Source: Takashimella koratensis
Lineage: Eukaryota > Basidiomycota > Tremellomycetes > Trichosporonales > Tetragoniomycetaceae
DNA length: 64,000 nucleotides
Assembly: GCA_003116875.1 (NCBI GenBank)
Contig: BCKT01000016.1
Location: 124,001 to 188,000, forward strand
Direction: 5' to 3'
Below the pieces are notes generated by a model that worked only from the letters and a program-made list of their open reading frames with translations, was not told where the DNA came from and did not search any database. A program made the translations under genes and the position numbers. Position 1 is the first letter of the stretch. Every line of letters begins with the position of its first letter. Below are positions 10,969-21,248 of the stretch, piece after piece.

Positions 10969-11502
10969 GGTAGGGGAGTGTAGTGATCAAGGGTAGTCAC
11001 TTGAAGTGTGGTCGAAGCATCCTGGAATCACCTTGGCCCCGATTTGGCAGTTCACAAACTAGGGAGGTGAAAGCCCCATGTATGTCATATCGGTTCAAGA
11101 GAGGTAGAGTCGGGCTTGTCCAGTGTGAACGGGAGTATAAACAATGGGGCGCACACAGTGGGAGTGGGCAAGACAGAGGCTATCGGCTGCACCTTTGTCT
11201 CTTTTCCTTTTGAAGTTTCACAACAAAGCCCCGGCATTTGCCCGTTTTTCTCACCAGCGCAAAGGCATGGCGTCCTTTGAGCTAGCTTACAGCCCATAGT
11301 TCTTGGACAGCAAAAAAAAAAAAAAAAAACCCAGCGGGCGTGGGCTGCGGCGACTGATCGTGACGACCGGAAGCCTTCCTTTGCGCCGGTGTTTCTCCGA
11401 CTCAAAGGAGACACCACTCAAAGGTGAGTCAACAGTGGGAGAGGAGGAAAAAACAGTTTTACTTTTTCTCTTTCCTGATTTCACAACGCGCAAACTACCA
11501 AC
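10969..11502 (+). other. Intergenic region upstream of array copy 5
   Basis: About 530 bases without a gene. It contains GAGTATAAACAATG near 11131, an uninterrupted A run of about 18 bases at 11311-11328, and a CTTTTTCTCTTTCC leader just before the copy 5 ATG. Confidence 0.4.
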
Positions 11503-13002
11503 ATGGCTGAAGAATTCCAACTACCACGACTTACTCGACACTGGGTGGATGAGAGCATCACCGAGAAGGATGACACTGTCCACTTTACCATGCCATTCGA
11601 CTACGAAGAGCCCGCTGTCACTTCGCAGGGTGAATTTTTTGTTGGAGTCGACGTTAAAGTCTCCATGAAGTTGACTTGGACAGACTACAAAGCTAAAGCT
11701 ACCAGTCTTGGACAAAGTCTGAATGCGTTCCTTTTCGAAATGCCTTTGAGCAGCGCTGAGGGATGGCTCTCCAAAGCGCACGAGGAAAAAGTTAAGAACT
11801 TGACCAAGGCATATGTCGAGCTTGAACTGTGGAAGGTGTTCGGTGATCCGCCAGCGAGACTATAGAGGATCCTTTGATTGGAATCAGTTCTTACGCTAAG
11901 ATAGGCAGCAATCTCGAAGAGAGAACACTTACCAAAGGGTATAAAAGCGACCTCGAATTTTTCGTCACTTATGAAGGTGACGTACAAGAGACCAAGCTGG
12001 AGATTTTGGTCGCTGCGGAGCCGGGTGACGACCCCAAGATCGTGTTTGATCAAGCCTACACCGACCTGAAAGCGGCGTTCCTTTCCAAAAGGCCGGACGC
12101 GGTGGAAGACTTCAGTCGCTTGAGGCCGGAAATGGTAGATTACCTTCGCACGTGCTTTGACCAGGAGTTTTCCAAGGAAGGGAATCACTACGGCGTCGAA
12201 GAAGTGACTATCGATTATACCAAGGGCGGGCTAGCTCAAGTGTTGACCTTGCCGGTGGAATCTCGAGCAGGACCTGGTGGGAATTGGAATTTCACGCCCA
12301 AGATTGTGTTTAGCCTCAAAGTTCCGTTTGGAGCCTCGGCTGACGAAAGGGAGGGCGGACTGGACTTGGCCACCCAGGATGCTTCCAAAGTCACAGCTTT
12401 CATGAGACCTTATGCTCGTGACTATTTCTTGTCCAAGACAGCTCTTGCGGGTGTAAGGAGTACATTGGAGAAGGAATGGGCCATAGGTGATCTGAGTTTG
12501 GAGAGTACACCGAGGATGAAACCGGAAAACGATTCAATGGAAGTATACACCGAACTCACTGATGTGGACCGAGCCATTTTTGCAGCTGCCGGAGGTAAGT
12601 GTGTTAATGCGGGCGAATGCTGATGACCAGTGACTGATGAAGAGATGGAGAGGGCAAATGTCTTCGAAAGGGGAGGAGAAGAGACTGTGAGTGTTGTGAA
12701 GGGCCGTGCTAATGACGTAGTTGAGGTCGGGTGGACTACCCCCTGCAGTCCCAGAAGCACCATCGCCTGCAGACGACGGGCTGCTCGCAGAGGTTATGAG
12801 AGCTTCTGCGATGGAGGTGAACGCCAAGGAAGAAGGTTTTGAGGTGACGGACGTACTTTCTAAGGTAGGGGCTAAAGTGGAGTTTGAGGACGAGGATAGT
12901 GATGATGGAGAGAACGGAGAGGTGGACGAGGTGACCGCCGAGAGGAGGAGGCTGCGTGCCTTGAAGAAGCGGATTGCCAAGGGGAAGTGGAACGCGAAAT
13001 AG
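11503..13002 (+). pseudogene. Tandem-array protein, copy 5 of 6, interrupted by a frameshift
   Basis: Unrecognised family member starting MAEEFQLPRLTRHW. The first frame ends LELWKVFGDPPARL at TAG 11863-11865. Homology resumes in another frame from EDPLIGISSYAKIGSN, with later segments DDPKIVFDQAYTDLKAAF, MVDYLRTCFDQEFSKEGNHY, SRAGPGGNWNFTPKIVFSL. Two 3' introns (36 and 34 nt) lead to a final acidic then basic exon ending ERRRLRALKKRIAKGKWNAK. Coding length is 3n+2, agreeing with a single indel near 11847-11865. A 32-nt segment (about 11836-11867) beginning GTGTTC and ending TAGAG would restore frame if spliced, but its sequence aligns with coding sequence of copy 3, so it would be a newly intronised exon piece. 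Confidence 0.6.
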
Positions 13003-13540
13003 TAGCTTGGGTGCCGATAAAGCCTGTACGGTCTGAGTTGAGGGTGAGTATAGGTAGGGAGGTGAGTATAGGTAGGGAAGGGTGAGCATGAATACTGGTA
13101 AGACGATTGGGGCAGGAAGGGTAAGTGGCCAGTGGGGAGAAGCTTTGATGCAAGGAGGGTCGATTGAGCCATACTGAGAGTGACATGGGTCGTGGGGTCG
13201 AATGAATGGTTGGTGGTTTTGGCCGTGCATTATCGGCACATGACGAACCACTCGTGGCAGAAGTGTTGAGCGAGAGTGGTCTTCGAGTCAGACAGCGTCT
13301 GTATCTCCTTTGATTCGAGGGGAGGGCGGGGGGATGCTTGGCGCATTGTCCCGGCGGGGTTGGTAGGACATGTCTTTTATAATGACTTCTCCGCTCAAGA
13401 AAAGAGAGACATTGTCCTGGAAGCTGCTCGCAATCTGGGGGTGGGTGGGGGTCAAAAAGGGGGTTTAAAAAGCCCTCCCCCCTCTTTCCCCCATTTCTCT
13501 TCTCTTTCTCTCCCTTCTCTACTTCACACAGCTGAGCAAC
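13003..13540 (+). other. Intergenic region upstream of array copy 6
   Basis: About 540 bases. Contains two near-identical pieces GTGAGTATAGGTAGGGA at 13043-13079, a TTTTATAATG at about 13375 and GGTTTAAAAAG at about 13463 (TATA-like, about 75 bases before the ATG), then a strongly pyrimidine-rich leader (13475-13530). No gene seen. Confidence 0.45.
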
Positions 13541-14904
13541 ATGTCCGACGGGATCGAGCTGAGTGAAATTCCCTTCAAGGGGTCACACTTCCCCCTCTTC
13601 ACAGTGAAGGAGGAGGAGAACCCCGTCAGCTTTACGTTGACTTTCGACGACAAACTTGCTGCTTTTGCCGGTTCTTCCCTTGGATCCCGCAACGAGAGCT
13701 CTTCCGGGGCTGGAGCCGAGAACAACACCAGGATCGAGAACGCTTTGAACCAAGCTCTTCGTTCGACCTCGCTCGCACATGACAGCAAAAACTTCTCACA
13801 ACAATACAAAACCAAGGTTCGCGATCAGCTTCGCGCTATCGTCGAGACTCGACTGCAGGCGCTCGACCCACAAGCCGGTGACACTACCCGTGACCCGTCC
13901 AACGCGATCGGGAGTTTTGTTCGGGCGGATGTTCAGTTTCGAGAGCACAAGATCACCAGGGACTACGACTTTGTCCTCTCAATACCTTTCACATTCAAAG
14001 GGCCCGAGCCCGGAACGAGCTACAAGACGGAGCCGTCTGTCGCCGTCAAAGGCACAAAAGACGAAGACCCCTTCGAGGTGTTGACCAGAGCTTGCGACCA
14101 GCTGGAAACCACGTTCGAGTCCGCGCGAAACGACATTGGCAGATCCAACGAGTTGGAGGCGGAAAAGTGGAATTTCCCACCAGGAATGGCCGCCTACCTA
14201 CGAAGCTCTTTCTTCCAGAGGTTTGGGGATTGGGGGAACCCCTCCGCCCTGGAGATCCTCTCCATCTACTACACGAAAGAGGACGAACCGGCGCGCATTC
14301 TGGGGCTCCAGTTCGATTCACTAGGTGAATCGGGCGGGAAGTTCATCCTCCCGCCAATCACTTTTTCCATTTTCATTCCCAACGAATCTACCGAAGAGCG
14401 CAATCTGCAGCGAATCGACCAGGTGATTAGAGATACATGCGGCATTGTCTCCCGTCGGTGGAATTTTGCTGGCAAGCACCTTTCGGAGGAATCGACCATT
14501 GACGAACTCCGGAGGGCGCTCGGCGAGCAGTTGGGGGTGCACTACCCTGTTGCCTCTCCTGAGGAAGGTCTCTCGACGGTGGCCAAAGGTGAGTTCTGCG
14601 ATGGACGAGCTGACTAGAAGGATCCGAGTCGAACGTGAAGAGTGCTCAGGGTGACGCGAGTAGGTCATTGTTGGTTAGAGTTGCTGATGTGTAGTGTCAT
14701 AGGAGGAGCTTGCGGAGATGCTTGCGAAGGGAGCGTTTGGGATTGTAAGTTTTGTGTTTGATCGTGCTGATGGGGTAGCCGGACGAGACAACGACGCCGC
14801 CCGAGACCGGGGCTGAGGCACCGATCGGGAAAAGTGACGAGGACATCTTCGAAGCGGTCGTGAACACGATGAACAAGAACAAGGGCAAGGGCAGGGCAGA
14901 CTGA
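13541..14904 (+). CDS. Tandem-array protein, copy 6 of 6 (unknown family)
   Basis: Unrecognised family member starting MSDGIELSEIPFKGSHFP, the most divergent copy at its N-terminus. Segments shared with copies 3-5: FEVLTRACDQLETTF (compare ASSFNRACELLQSSM), MAAYLRSSFFQRFG (compare MVDYLRTCFDQEFS), ESGGKFILPPITFSIFIP. The first exon (13541-14588) is open. Downstream exons are less sure: an intron of 29-32 nt begins at 14589, another lies around 14650-14700, and a 34-nt intron (GTAAGT...GCTGATGGGGTAG, about 14746-14779) joins ELAEMLAKGAFGI to PDETTTPPETGAEA, ending NKNKGKGRAD at 14904. I could not make all tail exons agree in frame, so the C-terminus may be differently spliced or damaged. Confidence 0.65.
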
Positions 14905-15131
14905 AATGAAGGGAAGGATTCTGGCGCGAAATACGATTGCCCCAGGGAAAGTCTCGAGCAGTGGATCAGGCTGAACAGAGTTGATTGAAGAATGCATTTG
15001 AGTTACCTTTGCATTTTTAAGACCGGCGCCACGGTGCCACGCGCCGCACGTGTCCGGTGAAAGTTGCCGATGACGATGTTTGTCGACGTTGACAATGATC
15101 CATCCACCAATGTCAGCATAGACCAAGAGAC

Positions 15132-15771
15132 ATGCCCCAAGTCTTCCAGAATGACATTGTCTTTGAGTAAGTGATATACAGGTATACGCTGATGGGTAGG
15201 TACCCACCAATCCATACGTTGTCGCGGTTGTTGCGCAAGTACCCCAACCCATTCGCGACGCATGTCCGGTCGGTTGATACGTTGTCAAGGTCGGTAGATC
15301 CAGAGACTGGGGTGATGAGGAGTGAGCGTGTGATAGGGGTTCAGCAGGGTGCGCCGAAGTGGATCACCAAGGTGGGTCATGGTCGTCGATGGTGTTGACC
15401 GTGTTTAGCTCTTCTCATTGCCAGATACCGCCTACGTCCGCGAAGTAGTATTCATCGACCCGTCAGAGTCCGAGGCAACGTGCATGTCGATGAATCTGAG
15501 TCTCGCGCAATACGTGTGAGTAGCTCCTTGATGTTCTCTTGCACGAGCTGATGTCACCAGTTCTTGTCTCGAGCTCATCACGTACACACCACACCCTATC
15601 GAGGCTGGCGCGAGTGCAAAAAAGACACTTTTCCATCAGCGCGCGTTGATGGTCTCTGGGTTTCCGACGAATATGATCGCGAGGAGGATCGAGAAGGCAA
15701 GTGTGGATAGGTTTGGCGCGAATGCAGGGGTTGGGCGGAAGGGCTTTGAGTGGGTCTTGGCTGGGGAGTAG
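15132..15771 (+). CDS. PRELI/MSF1-domain mitochondrial lipid-transfer protein (UPS family)
   Basis: Member of the PRELI/UPS family, which moves phosphatidic acid or phosphatidylserine across the mitochondrial intermembrane space with Mdm35. Four exons joined by introns of 33, 37 and about 46 nt give a protein of about 170 residues spanning the whole PRELI domain. It begins MPQVFQNDIVFEYPP, then LLRKYPNPFATHVRSVDTLS (the family signature), a WITK-LFSLPDTAYVREVVFID core, MSMNLSLAQYVSCLELITY, and a C-terminal helix. UPS1 versus UPS2/3 cannot be settled by eye. Its 3' end faces that of the NDUFAF5-like gene, 95 bases away; both products are mitochondrial. Confidence 0.88.
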
Positions 15772-15866
15772 GGTGGTTATGATGGTGACGTACAGGGCCG
15801 ACCCAGCAGACTGCAGATTGTGTCACCGCGCAGCAACTGTTGTACATGTCATATAATACATGAAGC

Positions 15867-17112
15867 CTAGAGCACATCTTTCAAGTTTGTCTGACCAGAT
15901 CCACGTTCAAGTGCCTTGGGCTCAGTAGGTCCTGGTTTCCAACCGATGAAGAAGATGACCTGGAAGGTCGCTGGGACCGAGTCGTCCGTGCCATACAATT
16001 CTGGGGTTAGTTTTGTTTAGTTCTGGCTCACCTTTGTAAATGGACTCTGCGGCGATGAGGACGTCGCGGGAGATTTGTGCGCGACGACCGAGGATCGCGT
16101 TGGACTCGCCCATGTCGCGAAGGTCGGCGAGTAGCTCCCACATAGAGGGATAGTTGATGGTAAAGTCTTCAACGTCGACGGTGGTGCTGGTGAACCCGGA
16201 TCGGCTGAGGAGGGACGGCGCGTCCGCGGGGCCTGGCGTCAGTGGAGTTGCGTGGGGACGTACTGATCATGGGGCTGACGCGGTTGGCGATCCCTCCGCG
16301 GCGTTCTTGCTCGGCAAGTTGTAATGCGGTTCTGGGGTTAGTTGGTCCTAGCGGGACCTACCTTAGCTCAAAGAGGGTGTCGCCGCCGAGGACCGCGCCG
16401 ATGAAGACGCCATCGGGTCGAAGGAGGTGACGGATTTGGGTAAAAGTGCCTGGTGTTAGATTGGACAAAGGTCTGACCTACCGACAATGTCACCGACCCA
16501 GTGGAGCCCGCCAGCGCTGACGACTGCATCGACCTGCTCGCGAAGTGGTTGGATCTTGGGATCGGCAAGGAAGTTTGACGGCGAGGTTTGGATTCGCGAT
16601 GGGGGGTCTGGGGTTAGCTTGAACGTTGCATGGCTTACAAAGAAAGTCGTCGTCTCTGTGGAGGGCGTCTGGAGTTAGCACAGTCAATGTCTGGCTTACC
16701 GCTGGGCTCGACAAGCCACCACTTGCGCGTCTCGCCAACGGTCATGGCCCCAGGTGCCGACGGGTGGAGCTCATCCCCGAGGACCTCTTGGAGGATTCGC
16801 GTGAGCTGGCCGGCATGAGCTGCAAGCTCGACAATGGACGATGGTGGGACTTTGAGGTCCTAAGGTTAGCTAGGTCATGTACGAGCCTACCTCGATACGC
16901 TCGGAGAGACGCTCAGCGACTTCTTCACGGACATAATCGACGATCGAGGGTTGGAGATCTTGCTGTTTCAATCGGAGCAACGCGCGGTTTCTCTGACGAA
17001 CTTTGGACGGCTCGTCAAAGACTTCGTATGGAGAGGTGGGTGGGGGGGTATGGGGCGAGAGTGTCGCGTATGCACGTAGCAGTGGGCGTAGCCGTGGTAT
17101 CAATCGAGACAT
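15867..17112 (-). CDS. NDUFAF5-like mitochondrial methyltransferase (complex I assembly)
   Basis: Homologue of NDUFAF5, the SAM-dependent methyltransferase-fold protein that hydroxylates an arginine of NDUFS7 during early complex I assembly. ATG 17112 starts [20 protein letters not shown], a typical mitochondrial presequence, then [19 protein letters not shown]. Exons separated by introns of about 31 nt carry [54 protein letters not shown] and, near the end, [17 protein letters not shown], all characteristic. The SAM-binding region is somewhat degenerate ([19 protein letters not shown]), as I would expect within this family but could not check. Stop at 15867-15869. A complex I assembly factor implies a fungus that keeps complex I. 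Confidence 0.88.
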
Positions 17113-17210
17113 GGTTGGTGTCAAGTTAAGATTGATTCGGTAATCTCACGTAATCTCACGAGCATACACAGGGTAAAGCATCCATACTATCCTACAAAAA
17201 GACCCTAAGC

Positions 17211-18006
17211 CTACTCGTGCTCCTCCTCGCGCTCGACCTCGAGGATACCCTGCCTCTTCTCGGCCACACGCTGGGCACGCCTCTCGCGCATCGCCTTGTT
17301 CTTGATACGGCGAGCCTCCATCTGGTCGGCGAGGTGCTTGGTACGGAGCTTCTCGGCCTTGGCCTTGTGGATGTGCTCCATCAAGACACGCTTGTTCTTG
17401 AACGTGTTACCCTTGGCCTTGAGGTAGAGGGAGTGGTAGCTGGGTTGTTAGTTGCGACCAGAGACATCAACTCACAGGTGCTTGTCAATCTTGCCAGCCT
17501 CGCGGTACTTTCGGAGAAGTCGTCGGAGAACTCGCATACGACGGAGCCATTGGACCTTTGTAGGCATACGAGCCTCGGCGGTACCCTTCCTCTTACCGAA
17601 ACCGGTGTGACGGCCAGAGCGCTTGGCAGCGGCGAGGTCCCTGGTACGGGCGCGCGAGTGGATGACAGTGGGCTTGACGATGCTGCGGGGGTCAGCCGCC
17701 GCCGCCGAGCGAGACGAGTAGAACTCACATGTGACCGTCCTTGAGGAGCTTGCGGACACCCGAACGCGAGTTGGCCTGGCCGATCTCGGCAGCCTCCTGG
17801 GGGTCGAGCCAGACTGCGAGGGTTAGTCCTGTGTCTGCGATCGCCTCCGGCTACACCATTCAACCTCCCTCGATCCCGCGGTCCATCCCTCATTCCTCAC
17901 GCGGTCATCTCCAGCCCTAACTCCGCTCTCGCCGATACTCACTCTTCCTCTTTCCGACACCGGCGACGGACGCGGCGAGCCTCTTCTGCTGGCGAAGGTT
18001 GACCAT
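17211..18006 (-). CDS. RPL19: 60S ribosomal protein eL19
   Basis: Large-subunit ribosomal protein eL19, full length. It starts [20 protein letters not shown] and continues [80 protein letters not shown], then a long basic/acidic helix ending in a Glu-rich tail. Four exons; the first intron (about 17827-17939) is roughly 113 nt, the others about 43 and 35 nt. I looked for C/D box motifs in the long intron and found none. The gene stands upstream of, and tandem with, the NDUFAF5-like gene. Confidence 0.95.
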
Positions 18007-18280
18007 TCTGTGTATCTGGGGTTGTTTGAAGGATGGAGAGGATGAAAACGAGTGGGAAAAGGTTTCAAGGTGGAGTGGCACTAGTCGAAGCGGAAGCAAT
18101 TCAGCCAGCCCGCGTGGCACCGGGGGGGCGAGTGTGGCACCATCGGTGTTAAGGATTTGCCCATAGTTTTGGGATTTCTTATCGCCGATGAATACGGCAT
18201 TTTGTCACAATGCAATGGTTCATGCTTCGTTATATTGTACAAATGTCAACCAGTCTTGTGGCTCCTACTCGTTCACATTG

Positions 18281-20602
18281 CTACTCGTTCCACCCTTGAC
18301 CTTTCCACTACATGTCAGCGTAACCTTGACCGCGACTCACGCTTCCTGTCAGCCCATGATATACCACCTGGACACCGCCACTTCGCCAACTCTCATACCC
18401 CATCCCCCAATACCATGGGTTCCCGCCTTTGTTCGGGAGCACTTCGTATACATGCCGCATCATTCGTCGCATCGCCGACTCGGGTGCCAGGAGGGCTTCT
18501 TCTTGTAGGATCCTGGTAAAGTTAGTGACGAGGTGGGGAAAGGAGGGGTCCGAGAGGTCGGGAGATACAAGCGCTGTGATAGGTGACGACAAGAGTGCGG
18601 TGGACTTGCGTCTGGTCTCCGTCTGTCTGCTTTTGCAAAGGCGTCTGCGTTTGCTTCGCGTCTGCCTGCGTCTGCATGCGTCTGCCCGCGTCTGCATGCG
18701 TCTGCATGCGTCTGCCTGCGTCTGCCTGCGTCTGCCTGCTTCTGCCTGCTTCTGCCTGCTTCTGCCTGCTTCTGCCTGCTTCTGCCTGCTTCTGCCTGCT
18801 TCTGCCTGCTTCTGCCTCGCCTCTGCCTCGCCTCTGCCTCGCCTCTGCTTTGCGTCTGCTTCCGATCCCACGTCTTTACGTCCACTTCTCCCTTGACCCG
18901 AATGACACGGCACTCACAAAACATCGCCTATCCGCGTCGGCCCACGCAAATCTCGCAAATCCTCTGGGGTGATCCCGTACTGCACAATCAGATACCTCAA
19001 CACGGCGTCTGTAAACGGCCCGGGCCCGGTCACATCGAGCTGCGTCCAATAGTCAAATCAGCCTCAAAATACAGTGTAGAAGACGCTGGTTCTTCACGAA
19101 ATCATCGTTCTGACTGGGTGCCCCGAGCGGGCGAGGTATGGCCAGAGCAACCCCTCGGGAAGATGAAGGAGAGATCATTCCACAACCCTGAACTCACCGC
19201 GCCGAGTCGATCCAATCCCCCATGATAGACCAGCCCCACGACCGACTGCACCGCGTCGATCAAGACCGGGTGAAACGGTTTCGCCGCGAGTGCATACTGC
19301 GCAATCTGCAAACTTCTCCCTCCACAACAATCCTCCCTGCTCCGTCGCAACCTAAACGCCGTCCACTGCGGCCAACGTCTCCAATTCCACGCAAAGCTGC
19401 TATCCCACTCGATCGCCACGACGAGGTTGATCTCTGGCGACGCGATCGTAGGTGTGATCGCGGATGTAGGCGTGCGCACGTACGGTGGGACGTAGCCAAT
19501 GTCCTCGCGAGGATTGAGTCGGTCCTTGGGCGGCGCCGCCACGGCTAGGTTGGATAGGTGTTCCTGGATGATCGCGAGGTCCGGGTGCGCCATGGACTCG
19601 GAACGCGCGCCCCAGAGGTATGGATGGGCAATGGGCTGTCGTTAGCTTGGCCTTGGTTTGGACTCACCGCCGTGTCAGAGTCTGCGTAGATACCGCCCTC
19701 GAATAGCAATGCCATGTACCTGGAGTCGGTCAGCATATGTACCGCGACAGCACGACGGAACGATCTCTCCGACCCTGCATCTCGAATAAGCTCGACGCAA
19801 CCTGCAGGCCATAACGTTTCGATCCCCTTCACAGCCAGCACGATTTCTTCGATGATATGGGAATCCGTTGCCAAACACAAAAAATGAAGACCCACCTAAA
19901 GAGGTCACTTCGCAAAACACCAAAGCCCATCTTCCCCCACAACGCTTCCCACTGAGCCCTCCCCTCGATCCCTCTGCTAACCTTCTCCCCCGTCCACTCC
20001 GAGACCATCCTATCCATCGCGTCATCATCCGCAACCGTCACCTCCCAACCCCCTTCGTCGACCGGCCCAATCCTCCGCTTCAACTCCTCGGGCAACGGCT
20101 TTGGCAATAACGTCTCCCACAGATGAAAATGCTCGTCCACGTTCCCATCCCGATGTGTTGACCAGACCCTCCGCACAACCTCCCCTCGATCCACCCCCTT
20201 GCGAGCCGCCCGATCCAGCGAATCGTGAAGTTTCCGCAACGACGGGGAATGCGTACACCAGCCATCCACAAACCGACGCAACCTCGCAATGTACTCGCTT
20301 GAACTTGGGTCAAACGTCTCCCGACCGCTCTGCATCGTCAACTCTGCTCGTATCCGACGTGCCGAATCCGTCGCGTTGAACCCCTTGCGTTCGAGCTCGG
20401 ACTCTCGGATGTCCTCGTACATCGCTAGGAGGGAGCTATGGGACGCATGTTGGAGACGATCCTGCGAGTCGGCATCGCCGAGCGTCACCTGCGGTCGATG
20501 CAGGTTGGGCGGGAACTGCAACCATAGGACGATCAAGATGAGTCCGAGGAGTATCTTGGCCGGGGTCGACGGTCGTAGGGACCGGGGCAGGTACCGGAGC
20601 AT
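18281..20602 (-). CDS. OCH1-like alpha-1,6-mannosyltransferase (GT32)
   Basis: Golgi type II membrane glycosyltransferase of family GT32, like OCH1, which starts the outer N-glycan mannose chain. A short cytosolic N-terminus MLRYLPRSLRPSTPAK precedes one membrane anchor ILLGLILIVLWLQF. The catalytic part has GGWEVTVADDDAMDRM, LRSDLFR joined across an intron of about 177 nt to YMALLFEGGIYADSDTA (the DxD metal/sugar site), VVAIEWDSS, then QIAQYALAAKPFHPVLIDAV. The C-terminus GLTGSWKGQGWNE (GSW motif) appears after removing a 33-nt intron. An intron of 405 nt (18513-18917) between RIGDVL and ILQEEALL is filled with a minisatellite. Related GT32 enzymes (HOC1, SUR1/CSH1) are alternatives; the overall shape fits OCH1 best. 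Confidence 0.85.
18600..18860. repeat. 10-bp minisatellite inside an OCH1-like intron
   Basis: Tandem array of a 10-bp unit TCTGCCTGCT/TCTGCCTGCG. About 16 units are in perfect register from 18661 to 18817, with degenerate flanks of 10-11 bp units (GCCTCTGCCTC). Because no stop codon occurs in the unit, all three frames on both strands stay open across it. Confidence 0.95.
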
Positions 20603-20870
20603 GGTTGTTGATGACTAGTGTGAGCGGCCGCGTTGGGGCTGATGAGATTTCATAGCAGACAAAACGTCACGTGATGTGATCCATTGCAGAGACGTGAACT
20701 CTCAAGCATGTTTTATGCAAGATTTCAGCATGCATGAAGCTACCAGACTGAAAGGAGAGCATGAGTGGATGTCAATGCATGTCTCATTTAGACTCTACGG
20801 CCAATGTACAAGGAGAAAGATGGATGAAAGCTTTGGACACGTTGGCAAGTGAGTTTGATTTATAACTACT

Positions 20871-21011
20871 TACAGTCCCGTCACGCCTTCTGCTACAGTG
20901 ACCTCTTCCGCTACACCTCACTGTACGAGGACCCACGGAACCAAATAAGTCGTCTGTACGGCGGAGTGTAGCGGAAGCCGTCACTGTAGCGGTAGACGTG
21001 ACGGGACTGTA
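20871..21011. mobile_element. MITE-like palindromic element, family 1, copy 1
   Basis: 141 bp with long imperfect terminal inverted repeats (about 60 bp each): left end TACAGTCCCGTCACG, right end CGTGACGGGACTGTA, leaving a centre of about 20 bp. TA at both ends suits a TA target site, as for Tc1/mariner-type non-autonomous elements. It has no coding capacity. A second copy lies at 25565-25698. Confidence 0.8.
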
Positions 21012-21109
21012 ACCCTTTCCGCAACATTTGCACCGTAGAGGCCACTTTTTTTTGCTTCCGTGCGTGGCTCAAAATGCTCTCTACGGTGAGAAAGTTGCGG
21101 AAAGGGTTA
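21010..21109. mobile_element. MITE-like palindromic element, family 2
   Basis: 100 bp with inverted repeats of about 30 bp: TAACCCTTTCCGCAAC at the left, GTTGCGGAAAGGGTTA at the right, and an inner matching pair around CCGTAGAG/CTCTACGG. It shares the TA at 21010-21011 with the end of element 1. No coding capacity. Confidence 0.75.
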
Positions 21110-21248
21110 CTGTTGCGAAAACCGTCACGGCATTGTAGACTTAGAGAAGACTTAGAGATGTGGAAGTTAGGGTTGAGAACTCGGGTTCAAATTTAGTAGT
21201 GGCATCGGCGACTGTGGCTACCCGATCGTTCATGAGACTATTCATTTA

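Noticed and set aside
3762..14904. Idea that the six-gene array is a transposon cluster
   Set aside because: No terminal repeats, transposase or reverse transcriptase motifs; regular gene spacing, own promoters and introns favour tandem duplication.
18308..18972. ORFs reading as Gln/Arg/Ala repeats or Ser/Cys/Leu repeats in both orientations
   Set aside because: They are readings of the 10-bp minisatellite in an intron; GT...CTAAC...AG signals and the RIGDVL/ILQEEALL junction mark it as intronic.
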